Below are positions 1 through 12,447 of a stretch of 64,000 bases of DNA, in pieces. Within the stretch, counting starts at the first letter, position 1; each line of letters starts with the position of its first letter. Location: positions 124,001-188,000 of the forward strand of contig WHVA01000144.1 of NCBI GenBank assembly GCA_015179125.1. The letters run 5' to 3'. Both the position numbers and the translations under genes were made by a program. The notes beneath the pieces are model-generated. The model saw nothing but the letters and a program-made list of their open reading frames with translations, did not search any database and was not told where the DNA came from. Source of the DNA: Gautieria morchelliformis. Taxonomy: Eukaryota; Basidiomycota; Agaricomycetes; Gomphales; Gomphaceae.

Positions 1-619
1 CCTCTCTGTCGTTTCATGTTTGCACCCCTCTTCCATTCTATTGTATGTCTATTTCATCTATTATGTATCCTGACTGTGCACCCCTATCCAACCCTGACTC
101 CAGACGGCCTCTTTCCTATTCGCTAGCACCATATGAGCATTTGGTATAAGTAGTCTACATTCGCATGTATATTCTCCAGTTTAATTATCATACGTCCATC
201 TTGTGCAAACTTGACCTCGCTGTGACTATCATCTTGAGCCTTCTCCTGTAGATTTCTATCTTCGACCAGAAGAGGACTTAGGCATCACTGGTGAGTTCTC
301 ATACTTCATCTTTGTTACCCTAGCCTTCGAGTTATTTTCTGTGCTGTCAGCGAAGGGCTCCGAAGGAGTGCCTTCGCCGGCGAAAGGGATTGTCGCTACT
401 TAGACAACCTTTCCGTGACACCTTGCACGTTACATCGTCAAGTGCCACGGGCTATTTCGCTATGACTGTAGATCAGGGCGAATTCCTTTTGAGTAACCCT
501 CTTACCTCTTAACCCTTACCTCTTCGGTACTGTTCGCTGGGCGATTCGCTAGATCGCACACGCTATTCGGGCATTCGCCACTAACATGCGATATTAATGC
601 CCAAAATCCAATCTTGACA
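1..619 (+). repeat. Solo LTR, family A, 3' part (copy 1)
   Basis: This stretch matches three other segments of the window: 26230-27512 in the same orientation, and 38012-38989 and 49564-51875 in the opposite one. All four end with CCAATCTTGACA or a close variant, giving a TG...CA LTR once both ends are known. The left end lies outside the window. It contains clustered CGAAGG/CCTTCG words around 350-390 that could fold. No coding potential is seen. The LTR identity rests on the complete copy at 26230-27512, which has a 5 bp target duplication. Confidence 0.7.
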
Positions 620-930
620 GTTGCTTTGTTGGATTGTGCACTGGAAGCTTGCATTGCAGTTTGATTCTGGCCAGAGTTACAACTCCAGTGTGGTCTGTGG
701 ACTAGGATTGGTTTGGTGGTGCACATTGGGCCTTGACCACCTGGCTGGTATCTGTGGTGTATTTGTTTGGTTGGGTGGTTGGTTGGTTGGATTGTGCACT
801 CGGAGCTTGCATTGCAGTTTGATTCTGGCCAGTGTTAGAACTCTGATAGCCAGTGTGGTCTGTGAACTGGGATTGGTTTGGTGGCACACATTGGATTTAG
901 ACGGTTTAGGTGGACATTGACTGCCTCCCT
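620..930 (+). repeat. Two-copy tandem repeat, unit about 160 bp
   Basis: The segment starting near 628 (GGATTGTGCACTGGAAGCTT) recurs near 787 (GGATTGTGCACTCGGAGCTT). Both are followed by the same TTGATTCTGGCCAG stretch, a GTGTGGTCTGTG block and GGATTGGTTTGGTGG. The copies differ by scattered substitutions and a small indel. The repeat lies between the end of a solo LTR and the Helitron; function unknown. Confidence 0.7.
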
Positions 931-1029
931 GGTATCCCCTATTGTTGGTTGTGAGCTACAGTCATTGTGAAAATGTGAGTATCCTTTTTTTTTTTTTTGG
1001 CTTGATTTGAAACTGGCTGTAATCTAAGG

Positions 1030-4000
1030 GAGCCCTCTACACCAGAGCGTGATAGGCAGGAGGAGCGTGCTCTGGAGTGTCAGCGGCGGCAGATGACGTC
1101 CCCTTCTGTGCGTTGTTGGGATAGGGCTCTCACTGCAGCTTGAGAATGTCTTCTAAATCCTGACCCTCCACCTCCTCAGCCATTTCCTCGACCTCTACTC
1201 CCTCAGGACAATGCAATTCCTTGGCCTCCTGTGGCTGGACCTTCAAATGCCATTCCACCTGATCTAAGTCCTTGGGATGCTGTACGTGCCATACAGGAAC
1301 AGTTAGCTGATATGCCTCTGTCACCTGTGCATCAGAGACATCATCTGTTAGCACCGCCACCTGTTCCTGTAGGCTCTGGTGCTGTAGCTCAGTTGGCACC
1401 TCCACCTCCCGTCCCTGTAGGCTCTGCAGCAGTAGTGGCATTGCGGGCCCAGGCTGCTAATGCCCAGATAGCACCTCCTCCTCCTGTCCCTGTAGGCTCT
1501 GCAGCGGTAGCTGCGTTGTGGGCCCAGGCTGCTAATATCAATCATAGACCTCTGCCACAACAAAGACAGGCATGACGGCGTGCACAACACCCTGAACCTC
1601 TCCCAGATCAAATGCCACTCCAGCAGCAGCCTGCACCACAACAGCCTGCACCTCCTCTGCCTCCAGGGCCCCCTGTGCCTCCACAGCCTCTGCGTCCACC
1701 TGCTACTCCTCAGCCCCCTCCACTTCCACCACCTCCACCAATGCCTTTAAGAAACCTTCCACTAGCACGTTGCCCTTTGATTGACCAACAGATTGCACCT
1801 CATGACCTTGGTTCTATGGATGACAAATGTCCAAAATGTAAAGCATGGCATTGGAAGGCAGAGCGTCGGAGCGACTCTACTATTGCTGAGCCCAAATTTG
1901 GTATATGTTGTTCAAAGGGCCAGATACACCTTGAATTGTTGAAGGAGCCTCCAGAACCATTAAAGACTCTTTTGGCCAGCCAAGGCAGGCGTGGCAAACA
2001 GTTTAGGGAAAAGATTAGGAACTATAATGCTGCACTGGCATTCATCTCTGTGGGAGTGAACATAGATCACCAGGTCATGAATAGACCTGGGCCATATGTC
2101 TTCAAAATTCAGGGAGGCCTCTATCATATTCATGGCGCTCTTCTTCCTGCTGAGGGTCAGGGTAGGGAACCCAGCTATGCACAGCTCTACTTTTATGATC
2201 CAGCAGAGGCTTTGCGATGTAGGGAGGCCAATAACCGATTTGATCCTTTGGATTCAGATGTTTTAAGTGACCTCCAGGAAATGATGCAGGCTCACAATCC
2301 ATTGGTTCCCATCTATCAGCAGGCAATGGAAAGGCTTAGGAACCAGCCAGATAGGTTGAATGTGGAGGCCAGACTCACCTACAGAGCACATACAGACCAG
2401 AGAAGATATAATATTCCTACAGCGGATGAGATTGCCATTGTGCTCCCTGGAGAAGGGGTGCCTGGAGGCACTAGAGACATTGTCCTTCAGCTTAGAGGTG
2501 GAGAAGTGCAACGAATTCAGGCCGAACATGCTTTGTATGCGCCACTACACTATGTCCTTCTCTTTCCCAGAGGAGAATCAGGCTGGGATTGGGACATTCC
2601 ACGGATAGACCAAGCTCTTCCACGACAAGGCCAGGAGGAGGAGGAGGAGGACCCTTCAAGTGACAGGCATGTGACCATGTCAAAATACTATCGTTATCGT
2701 CTTTTTCCAAGGGAGGGTGAAGCTGAAACTCTCTTCCTGGCTGGCAAGCTCTTTCAGCAATACATTGCGGATGCTTGGGCAGCAACTGAACAGCAGAAGC
2801 TAAATTGGATCAAATTCCATCAACATGAGCTGCAAGCTGAGGTCTACAATCAGATGATTGATACATTTGGACCTGAGGACAATCAGGCCAATCCAGCTAA
2901 CTTGGGACAAAAGGTCATCTTGCCTGCTACATTTACTGGGAGCACCAGGGATATGAATGAGAATTTTCAAAATTCAATGGCAATCACTAGGAAGCATGGT
3001 CCAGCAGATGTCTTTGTGACAATGACAGTAAACCCCCAGTGGAAGGAAATCAAAGATGCTCTCAAGCCAGGCCAGACTCCAAGTGATCGCCCTGACTTGG
3101 TTGCAAGGGTTTTTCATCTCAAGAAGGAGCAATTGATCAAACGCATCATGAAGGATGGTATCCTTGGTCGCACAGTTGCACGTGTCCATGTGATCGAATT
3201 CCAGAAGTGGGGGCTCCCTCATATGCACCTTCTTATATGGTTTAAAGAGGAGGATAAGATCAGGACACCGGAGGCTGTGGACTCTTTGGTTTGGGTTGTC
3301 TTTCCTGATCAGCAAGAGCATCCAAGGCTCTACAAATTAGTTTGTGATCTAATGACTCACGGCCCCTGTGGACAAGCGCGTCCTCAGCCTTCTTGCATGA
3401 CAGAGGGCAAGTGTTCTAAACATTTCCTAAAGGAATTTTGTGAGGTGACATCTGTCACTGAAGATGGCTATCCACAGTATTGCCGTCCTAATGATGGCAG
3501 ACAGCATAATGTCAGAGGCAACATCATGGACAACCGCGAGGTGGTTCCCTATTGTCCCATCCTCCTCTTGGAATTGGAATGCCATATTAATGTGGAACCC
3601 ACTTTCAATGTGTGCTCTATCAAGTACATTCACAAGTATATGTACAAGGGTCCTGACAGGACCACAATGACCATTAATAAGGAGAGGGATGAGGTTAAAC
3701 AGTACCTCGATGCACACTATGTCAGCTCACATGAAGGTGCTTGGAGACTGCTGGAATATAAAATGCATGTTCAGGTCCCTGCTGTTATGGCGCTTCCAGT
3801 CCATTTGCCAGGCCAACACAATGTGATATTTGATCCTCATATGGATCCAGGCATGGCTTTGCAGAGGGCAGAGGGTGCTAAGACCATGCTCATGGCCTGT
3901 TTTGAAACCAATGACAGATATCCTGAGGCACGTGAACTACTCTATGTGGAATTTCCCGAGCACTATGTCTGGAAAAAGAAAGCCAAGTGGTGGAAACCTT

Positions 4001-4071
4001 GCCAGCGGGGTTTCAGTCTCAGTCGCCTTCATTTTGTGAGTCCAGCCTCTGGAGAGCGCTTTTACTTGTGA
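1030..4071 (+). pseudogene. Helitron RepHel, N-terminal and Rep (HUH) part
   Basis: Rep nicks and rejoins single-stranded DNA during rolling-circle transposition. One reading frame runs from about 1030 to 4071, interrupted by TGA at 1141-1143, 1573-1575 and 4069-4071; each could derive from CGA (Arg). The first about 230 codons are Arg/Gln-rich then Pro-rich with a repeated PPPxPVGSxAV motif. The long open part (1612-4071, 819 codons) holds Rep motif 1 (FVTMTVNP), the HUH motif read as HMH at residues 537-539 within GLPHMHLL, and the tyrosine motif KYIHKYMYKGPD. A CxxC pair (CPKCKAWHW) lies upstream of Rep. The frame continues past 4071 with plausible coding until a frameshift near 4150. Confidence 0.9.
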
Positions 4072-4136
4072 ACCCTCCTTACAGTGGTCAGAGGAGCAAC
4101 GTCATTTGAGGAGCTTAGATCATTTGATGGTGTCCT

Positions 4137-5947
4137 TTGTCCTACTTACAAGGCTGCATCCCCCTGTTAGAAGATGATTTGGAGTGGACACAGTGTCTTC
4201 AGGAGGCTGCACATATACAAACAGGTTTCCAGCTCAGGAGGTTATTTGTCACTATTCTCCTTCAGTGTAACCCTGCTCAGCCTGCTCAAATCTGGGAGGA
4301 GTTTCGGGAGCATATTTGTGATGACCTGGAGTATCAGCTTCAAAATAGGCATGGCATTCACCATCCTACCAATGATCAAATCTATGACTTTGGTCTCTTT
4401 CTCATTGACAAGATCATACGTCAGGTGGGGAAGTCTCTGGATGAGTTCCCAGATATGCCACAGATAATGGGGCACTGGGAGGGATTGGTAGGGAACCGTT
4501 GGATAGCTGAGCAGCGGGAATATGACCCAGCTACAGAGCTGGAAAAAGCCGCCACCAATATTGACAAGCTTAATGTGGAACAGAGGCGTGTCCATGATGA
4601 GATCCTCCATTCAGCCATAAATGGAGAGGGTCTTCTGTTCTTTGTCAATGGCCCTGGTGGTACAGGCAAAACTTTTACCTGGAACACCCTGTCTCATTCT
4701 ATCAGAGGAAGGGGTCTTATTGTCCTATGCATTGCATCTTCAGGAATTGCAGCATTGCTTCTGATTGGGGGCAGAACCTCACATGCTATGCTCAAGATTC
4801 CAATTCTGATTCATGAGGGTTCTCTATGTGACATCAAAAGAGGCTCACCACTGGCAGAACTTCTCAAGCAGGTGCATTTGATCATATGGGATGACGTGCC
4901 TATGCAGCATCGTCATGTAGTTGAAGCTGTCGACAGAACCTGCAGGGATGTCCTAGAGTGTCCAGATCGTCCATTTGGTGGTATTACTGTGGCTTGGGGT
5001 GGAGATTTCCAGAAAACTCTGCCTGTCGTTCCTCGAGGTAACAAGGAGGAGATCGTGGGTGCTTCTATCCAAAGATCTCCTTTGTGGCATCATGTCAAGG
5101 TCCTCCATCTTACTCAAAATATGCAAGTTGACCCTCATGATCCCCAGAGTGAACAATTTGCTCAGTGGCTCTCTGATGTTGGTCAGGGAAAGGATCTCCC
5201 TTTGGACAATTCATTGACACTTCCTCAGCACATGATCTGTGGACCACAGGTGTCAGATCTCATTACAGATATCTATCCTAACATTGGTACTGGGGAGGCA
5301 CTCCAAGACAAATACTTTTGGAACGTGCCATCCTTTGCCCTCGCAATATGGAAATGGATGAGATTAATGCTGAGGTGCTCAATGTATTCCCTGGGGATGA
5401 GAGTCTCTATCCCAGTGCAGACTCGGTCAAAGGAAATGAAGATGGCAATGTGTATCCTGCGGAGTATCTTAACTCACTCAACATGGGTGGGCTTCCTCCA
5501 TCTCAACTCAGGCTTAAACTTGGAGCGGTACTCATGCTTCTTCAGAATATTGACCTTGGTTGTGGACTCTGCAATGGTACAACAAGGTTGCATCTCATCA
5601 ATATGACCAACAGAGTACTCTTTGTGAGGATCATTTCGGGACCATTTGCAGGAGAGACTGCATTTATCCCTAGGATGACAGTGACACCCACCTCAGACCA
5701 ATTGCCATTTGAGCTCCAGCGTTGCCAGTTTCCTGTCAGGCTGGCCTTTGCCATGACTATCAACAAGTCTCAAGGGCAGTCTCTTGGCACGGTAGGCATA
5801 GACTTGCGATACATGGTATTTTCACATGGACAGTTGTATGTTGCAGTGTCAAGAGGCACTAATTGGAACAGAGTCCATATTCTTTTAGGGGAGGGGAACA
5901 AAACTTCTAATATTGTATACAAAGAAGTGTTGCTGAAGCCTGATTAA
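4137..5947 (+). pseudogene. Helitron RepHel, PIF1 helicase part
   Basis: This is the helicase half of the same RepHel protein, in a frame shifted relative to the Rep part. Visible motifs in order: Walker A (GPGGTGKTF, near 4650), Walker B (IIWDDVPMQHR, where DE is usual, so E is replaced by D), motif III-like GGDFQKTLPVV and LTQNM. Around 5313 one T appears lost from a TTTT run; after it the reading continues in the frame 5318-5947, which holds the C-terminal helicase motifs (FAMTINKSQGQS and VAVSRGT). The protein ends with TAA at 5945-5947, about 100 bp before the Helitron 3' hairpin. The two frameshifts make the gene non-functional as it stands. Confidence 0.9.
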
Positions 5948-6045
5948 ATAAGTATTTCCATTTGTATTTAATGTATGTAGTTTCATTTCACCAAATAATT
6001 CTTTGATTCTATTAACTACCCATGTGCAATGTTAACCCTAAATAA

Positions 6046-6075
6046 CCCAGTGCAAAGCACGGGTCTATTGGCTAG
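6046..6075 (+). other. Helitron 3' terminus (hairpin plus CTAG)
   Basis: A GC-rich stem (7 pairs, one bulged A, AAA loop) at 6046-6063 is followed by TCTATTGG and CTAG at 6072-6075; the next base is T. This is the standard Helitron 3' end signature and it lies just downstream of the helicase stop codon in the right orientation. Confidence 0.85.
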
Positions 6076-6917
6076 TTCCAAAATATAAAAGAATGTAATC
6101 TACCAGTGCACTGCAATAAAACAAGAGACAAGAGAGTAGTATGTGAGGTGGCTTTTACAAGTGACTCGACTAGACTTGTGAAAGCTATTAATCTGGACTT
6201 TCAACTGATCAACACTCCTGGGTATTGGATTGCAAATGGCAAGACTATCAATTGTCAGACTCACGCTGTAGAATTTCACCTGGAGGATTAGTCCAAGTGG
6301 CTAAGCTGTAAGCAACTACTGCAGGCGAGGTTTGTTCCAGATATCGAGCATATGTGCTCAACTTTTACAGTAATGTGTGACTTGTCTGATACTGTATGAT
6401 GAACCTCAGACTATATTGATTGACTTTGAACAGAACCATTCTGTTGCCTGCAGGCACCTTCTGATCTCGTGAGGTCTGGATAATCATATTATTCCACATT
6501 AGAACCTGATTTAGAAACCTGGTTAATATTTTGGAATTCACCTGAATAACAATCACAGGAGATTCTAGACATCACTAACCAATAGTTGAGCTTCACTCTG
6601 GATTGCCTCCTCAGTTGACATATATTTCCACTGGTGAATGTTTAAATTTCTAAGAGGCCTGAGCAGAGAAGTCGATATTGTCAGTCTGATTGTACATCAC
6701 GATTTTACCTCAGTCAGAAAGTAGGCAGATACAGCTGTGAATCAAATACAAGGGACATTACAAGAGTACAACTGGTGTTTATATTCACACGCGGTACTGA
6801 CACCAGGAGCTGATAACTGATCCAGCAGTTATGAACCACGGCGTCCAATCCCAATCTATTGGCGTCTTAAATCCATGAAAACATATGTCAATATGTTGGT
6901 TCGTCATGGTGTGATAT
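6076..6917. other. No recognisable gene
   Basis: Moderately AT-rich sequence between the Helitron end and the MFS relic. A short open stretch at 6106-6291 gives no recognisable protein. Nothing else is supported here. Confidence 0.5.
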
Positions 6918-9130
6918 CTAATGATCTATGAGTGCTAATTTTTGTTCCTCCAACCGGACTTTGGTTCTCGAAGCGTCATGCTGTGGAAGGCTGCTGTGCA
7001 GGCTTTCGAAAGGACGCATCAGGTGTATATCACACCTTGGAAAGACGACATACTGAGAGGGAAGAGTACAATCCATACCAGATTCCCTCCAGCTATCCCA
7101 GTCTGAATAGAAAATGCAAAGAGTGATGTCACAAATGCAGGGGCTATTGCCTCTGGTAGCACAATGGTCATCTGTGACAATGCCTAAAGCCGTATTTATC
7201 CTCAGGATTATGCAAACCAGGTATACATAGAGGGTGGCCAGGGCACCTGGAGACGGCGCTGCTTCAGTAACCATGATGGCTGTGGAAGCTATGCGAACAT
7301 CAGCACCCCTTGAACATATATTATTATCCACGATCAGGGATCGTATATGCTCACTCCAGGCCAAGCCGCTTCCTGCCCAGATAAAATAGAACACCAACAA
7401 CGCGCAATTAAACGACCAGGTTCCCTCTTCGCCTCGTCTCGCCATTGAGTTTAGCATGGGCGCACACAGGATTGTTAAAGGCCACGCGCACATGATAATG
7501 CGGTAGAAACGCAGAGCGGAGCCGAAATACCTTTCCAAAGGTGCATAAATAGTCCCTATGCCTATATGTATCACGGCACGCATGGCCATATGTGTGCCAA
7601 TTGCTGCCTCACTCATTCCTAAGCCTCCCGAGGCAATGGGAGTAAACGCAAAGAGAGGAAAGCTGAACAATAGTGAGAGAGTCGGGGACAGTTAACAGAT
7701 GTCAGAATTTTAAGACGCACAGAGAAAATAGCGTCTCGGAGGCCAGACACATGGTGAGGCTATTAACCAATAGGGAGATAATTGAAGGCGTCAGGATAGA
7801 TTTGATGGAGGGCCTTTCAATGCTTTCATCTGTGTGTTCGGTTGGCGTGGAGGCGTCCCAAGCGGTGATAGATTCCAAATCAGTCGGTGCCGACATAGTT
7901 CCGTATGTAGATATCCTCATAAGTGACTTCTTAGACGGGCGAGTCTATAGCACAACTTGAGAATTCATTGGGGCAGTCCACTGAATATTTAACCAACCTC
8001 GTGTAGTGTCAAATATCCCATGATGACAGAACAGATTGCGATGATCGAAGCAACAAAACAAGGCAAAGCGAAGAGATATTCACGCCAGAACCTTGTCTGG
8101 AACAGAGGTAAATTACGTGCTGGATGTGCAAGTTTGTTCAGTACGATACGCAATCTTTCTTAACATTAGACAGTGTTCTCGGATGTATAGTGGTCAACTA
8201 ACGGATAATCATTGGAAGGCGACCGCTTAATTTGATCGGTCAGTCACTTCACCAACCATAATCTTCGAGCATGCCCAGGCGCCTCCCAGAGCACATCCAA
8301 TGCATCGACTGAGTACCATGGCCAGAAAAGATTTGCTCATACCGAATGACGCGGTTGATACGGCAAGCCCTGCGATACCACCAAGGATTACAGGCTTACG
8401 ACCCACCCGATCGGCCAGGTAACTCGCGGGCATGACTAGAATAATACAATAAGTCATCCGAGGACATGTCTACGGAGCTCCGAGGGTTTAAAACGTACTT
8501 GCTATGAAGCTCATGCACGAGAAAATTGACTCGATGAGAGCTGAGTAGAAACCGACGCGCTCCGGATCTGTAACCACACCAATTTCTATGATCATCTGGT
8601 TAACGAATGGGAAAATGACCTCAAAGGCCAGGGGCTGGATTGCGGTAAGTAACAGTAAGGCGAAAAGCACATGACATGGCAGTGGGGTGGGGGCGCTGGC
8701 TGTAGAAGACCTTGGTATACTTGTCTGCTAGGTGCATTCCTCGTCTGGAATAGGATGTGCATGTTCGTGGGGCATGGAAGGGGAAGTGGTATCGTGATGG
8801 TAGTACGGGATAGTCCTTCAAAGGCCATATATTAGCCATTATGAGCTACTCTGCCGGAAGAGTCATAGTCGGGCTAGAAACAAGCTTCAACAATGAATAA
8901 CCAATTTGAAGAATGCCATGAAACATCGGACTAGAGGCCGTAGGACTCAGGTTACTCCTTTCGACTCGAGGAATGAGCGGACTTGAGCTAGGTTCAAGAG
9001 TCAATCCAAGGAATCTATTACTTACTTCAAGAGTTAGTATTGGTATATTGGCCTGGTGCCAGGCTGGCACCCGACAACGGAGGAGGGCCACCGACGGGAC
9101 GAGGCGATGCTCAATGGAATGATTGATGCG
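6918..9130 (-). pseudogene. MFS transporter relic (ZIF1/DHA1-like)
   Basis: Pieces of a 12-TM major facilitator protein appear in order on the minus strand. TM1 is at 8500-8670 (LLTAIQPLAFEVIFPFVNQM). The MFS loop signature ADRVGRKPVILGG and a CIGCALGGAWACSK segment follow at 8227-8457. A central WREYLFALPCFVASIIAI segment lies near 8090, and the C-terminal half at 7250-7670 (MFSFPLFAFTPIASGGLGMS and IYAPLERYFGS). Short GT-AG gaps look like introns. A TAA at about 8230, just after TDRSN, is one transition from CAA (Gln), and the C-terminus after SPGALATL loses similarity. A possible N-terminal exon with a GTAAGT donor lies at 9025-9110, but its ATG is not seen. Family members are plasma-membrane or vacuolar exporters of small solutes; this copy looks dead. 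Confidence 0.75.
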
Positions 9131-9402
9131 CGGTTTTGTATTTCCACTGAATATCGGAATAACTGGGGCAGCCGATTGTCTGGACTGGTCAGCTGCTGAG
9201 TCAGCTGGTTGTTAGGTTCCAGTGCTTACATAAGATGTTTGCTCTGAATCTACAGCTACATACCCCTTATAGGTCGAAGTAGATTAGAGTCTGGGGTCAT
9301 AGATTCGATAGTCTACAGCGACTCTCATCGCTGCTTTAAATACATGAAGACTATTCAAATTATAATATGACCCTTTGTCTTGCAGAGTACAAGGGTTGCT
9401 TG

Positions 9403-9545
9403 TAGGGCTGCACACTGTCCGTATTACGGCCATGGCCATATAATGTATGGCAAGTTGATGGGTACGGCAGACCATATACCATCCGTATGATCAACACCTC
9501 ACCCCCATACTGTAACGGTATGGTATGGATACACCGCAAGTTGTG
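9403..9545 (+). repeat. hAT-like MITE, left-end fragment
   Basis: The sequence starts TAGGGCTGCACACTG and continues collinear with the left 100-130 bp of the complete hAT-type MITE at 12448 (TAGGGATGCACACC, then shared CCGTATTACGG, GGCAGACCATATACC and CCGTATGATC words). No matching right end is seen downstream, so it is probably truncated. Confidence 0.6.
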
Positions 9546-10193
9546 ATTTTCTTCAGGAAACGTTTGTAAGTTAGGCACCATATAATCCCTCAGGGAAATG
9601 CTTTGTCAAGCACTATATCAGCCCACCTTAATATCTAGTCTCCCGGCCTCCAGAAAGGTCAGGAATTATGTCACCTAGACGCTGGTCAATGCGTTCGGCA
9701 GCATTTCACACCCAACCTTGCCACCAGGCCTCTGTCAGCTCACCGCAGCATCTCAGCCAATGTCCCCACCACACCTCCACCTTATACTTTCACTCTCATT
9801 GTTCAGGCTTGTATGAATAATCTTTGTCAACATTCACCACTTGCCCACCATCTCCTTCAGTGAAGCCACTCCTCCTAAATCATTCACCATGACCCAACTT
9901 AACATTCCATCTGCTGTGTCCTCCCTTCAGATACAAGGGAATCAATTTCTCCTCCGCTGTGATGAGTGCGACAGGCCATTGGAGCTAATGATTATACCAA
10001 GCTCACCGGACCCCATAGTGTGTAATTATATATTTCTTTGAGCAAAAATGAATGATTATGATAATTTATAGACCCTGAAAATCAATTTCCTGGATGTATT
10101 ACTATCTGAGGATGATAAACCTGTTCATGATGCTGCTGGCAGCGGTCATGCTCCTGTCCCTGCAACCACCATTCACAGTGACTGACCATCATC
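9546..10193. other. No recognisable gene
   Basis: A short open frame at 9841-10041 has a CDECD word and a splice-like end but no family I recognise. The rest shows nothing I can support. Confidence 0.4.
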
Positions 10194-10453
10194 TGTTGGA
10201 TAAAGTGGCACTTCGGCATGCTGATGTAAGCCGATGACGCATGCGCTGATGACGCGTATAGGAGAGAACGGACAAAGGAGCGCAGTAAGATACAAGGAAC
10301 TAGAGAACAAGGAACTTAATACAATTAGGATAGAATGTGTATTTAGGCCAGCGACGAGAGTCGCTGTCAGGACATGGAATCTACTATCAAAACCCCGTAC
10401 TCTAATTCTACTTTGACCTATATCATCTGCTGGTAAACAGCAGGATGATAACA
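10194..10453. repeat. Candidate short solo LTR (about 260 bp)
   Basis: The segment begins TGTTGGATAA and ends GATGATAACA, so the ends are TGTT...AACA as in copia-type LTRs. The last 35 bp form a near-perfect inverted repeat (TCATCTGCTG/CAGCAGGATGA). No clean target duplication is seen, so the assignment is tentative. Confidence 0.35.
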
Positions 10454-10909
10454 TGAGTCAGAAGGAACATGCAGGTAGTCTGGAGCCCTTACCATCTGCA
10501 CTTGCTCATGGATGTGCACAGAAAATTATTGAATATTTTGACCACAGTTTCTCTGATCTGTCACCAGATGGTGTGGACATTCATCATCAGATCCATCCAC
10601 TGGCTATCAAACAAAAGGTCATTTCACAGGTATGTATCTTTGTAAGCAGCATGTCCCTTTGACATTAAACATTAAATCCACAGTGAACAGAGCCCTAGAT
10701 TGCCTGCTCCGAGGTGGTGTCACCCCATGTCACGGAATGATATCATTGGGAGCTCCTCCAGTGGCTTTAGATGGAGTTCACCATGGGAGGATAATCATAA
10801 TGGTTGTGTAATACAGCATATAGGAATATACAGTAGTATTTATAAGGAGAATAATAGATGTTATTAGATGATTCTGTATATATTTAAACATCTCGAAGAT
10901 ATATATACA
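10454..10909. other. Possible coding relic, unrecognised
   Basis: A 69-codon open frame at 10453-10662 (plus strand) reads like real protein (SALAHGCAQKIIEYFDHSFS) but matches no family I know. It is flanked by noncoding AT-rich DNA. Confidence 0.3.
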
Positions 10910-11095
10910 TATGAGAGAGTATTAGACTACAAGATAGAGTAACAGATACCTGGAGAGATACTTCTAACAGATATGAGTAGGAGTATTAGTATGACTAGTT
11001 ATAATGAGAGAGTATTAGACTACCATATGGAGTAATAGTAGTTGTCTAGATATTTGTAATATATATGAATAGTTATAATGATATAGTGTATATTA
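10910..11095. repeat. AT-rich imperfect tandem repeat
   Basis: GAGAGAGTATTAGACTAC occurs at about 10912 and again at about 11004, each followed by related GAGTAAYAG and TAGTTATAATG words, giving two diverged units of roughly 92 bp in an AT-rich tract. Confidence 0.6.
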
Positions 11096-12439
11096 AAAGT
11101 GGGTAGAAAAAATAAGAAGAGGCGTTCTCGTTGGCGGAGCCGCCGCTCGGGGAGGGACAAACGGAAATTTATTTATATCCCAACAATAAGATTGGCATGT
11201 ACTTTCATCCTCTTCTTTTCTATAATCTGAGAATAAAATGGGTGAAGCTACAGGTAATAAAAAGTTGTGAGCATCCGCCATGGAGGGCAAGGGCATATTG
11301 TGCTCACATATGCTCCCCTTTGAAGAAACTTTGAAAAATCATTGCTTGTATAGTGGTTCTATCTACCATTTCATCTATCTAGAAGTTTAGCCTGGAATGT
11401 ACTTTCTTCTTTGTGTGTGCAGCCTGCGGGTGTCTGCCTTAATGCATGAAGGGGTGTGCACGCTGATGACTGTAGGGGAATAGCTGCTCATCCAGCTAAG
11501 GAAGGCTGTACAACCAGCCCAATTCTGCTCTGTAAAAGGCCTTAAATCATGTAAAATCAGTTCTGAAGAATCAATAGCCCTTGTATGCTATTGATTTAAT
11601 TGGGGGAATTACTATTCAAACATCCCTCTAATTTTCTCTTATTTGTCCTTATTTTTCCAAAGCTTCAGTGGCCCAATCTGCTTTATTTCTGCCTTGAAGA
11701 GTTGTGTGTCCCTTTACACCCACAACTCTGTCATGGACCTTCAATTTCAAACTCCGCCAGACACCAGCTGTAGCCCTATTTTTGGACTTGGGGGTTACCT
11801 AAGCACCCTCAAGTCTGGCAGGATGGCTCTCTCAGTATTTCCAGCTGAGATCCAAACAATTGCTATATGCAGCAATAGCGACTGTGCAGCCTGTTTGGCT
11901 GCTCCAAACAGTGGGGATCTTGGTCAGTCATGGCAAAAAGGCTGTGCCAGGCCATGCTCAGCTGTGCTAAGCAGTGCTCTTAGTAATTATGGCTACAGAG
12001 CTCTCGTTGGCTCAGAACTGCTTACTCAGCCTCTGAGTGCCAAAAACATAGTCATCTGGAGATACATTGCCACAATGGGCGTGGTCAGTGAAATTAGAGA
12101 TGGGCATGTACCATCCATGGGCAGTCGTGGCAGTAAAGGAGCAAAATGAACCATCATGTTATTACACATTTTTGTTACAACAAGACAGCGAACCAACCGA
12201 TGATGTCTTGCGCGATTGGCCTTGACCATGAAGCCACAGAGATGCAAACCGAAACCCATTGGTGGAGGCGCTGCAAAAACCTTCTCGAAGATGAACCCGC
12301 CTATCTTCATTGATCTCAACGGGATCCAGTGTGTCATTGGGCACGTCCATGTGGCTAATAAGCGATGGGGTATAGTGGATCAAAGCAGAGACTTTGCCTG
12401 GTCAGTTTTCAAGGATGACTATGATGACACCGCTTAATG
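11096..12439. other. No recognisable gene
   Basis: A 168-codon open frame at 11643-12149 is cysteine- and serine-rich with no known domain. It may belong to the body of a non-autonomous Helitron whose 3' end-like motif lies at 13514-13532, but I cannot show this. Confidence 0.35.
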
Positions 12440-12447
12440 GTCAGGGC

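Larger units (their letters stand above)
1030..6075 (+). mobile_element. Autonomous-type Helitron, decayed
   Basis: The element encodes, in one direction, a proline-rich N-terminal region, a HUH Rep nuclease and a PIF1-family helicase, which is the Helitron RepHel architecture. Its 3' end is well defined: a hairpin at 6046-6063 (CCCAGTGC-AAA-GCACGGG, one bulged A), then 8 nt, then CTAG at 6072-6075 followed by T, as expected for insertion between A and T. The 5' TC end could not be placed, so 1030 marks only the first recognisable coding. Three in-frame TGA stops and two frameshifts mean this copy cannot make a full RepHel protein. Confidence 0.9.

Noticed and set aside
7673..7960. Plus-strand 95-codon frame inside the MFS relic
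   Set aside because: It lies opposite the MFS coding pieces and their introns and has no recognisable content.
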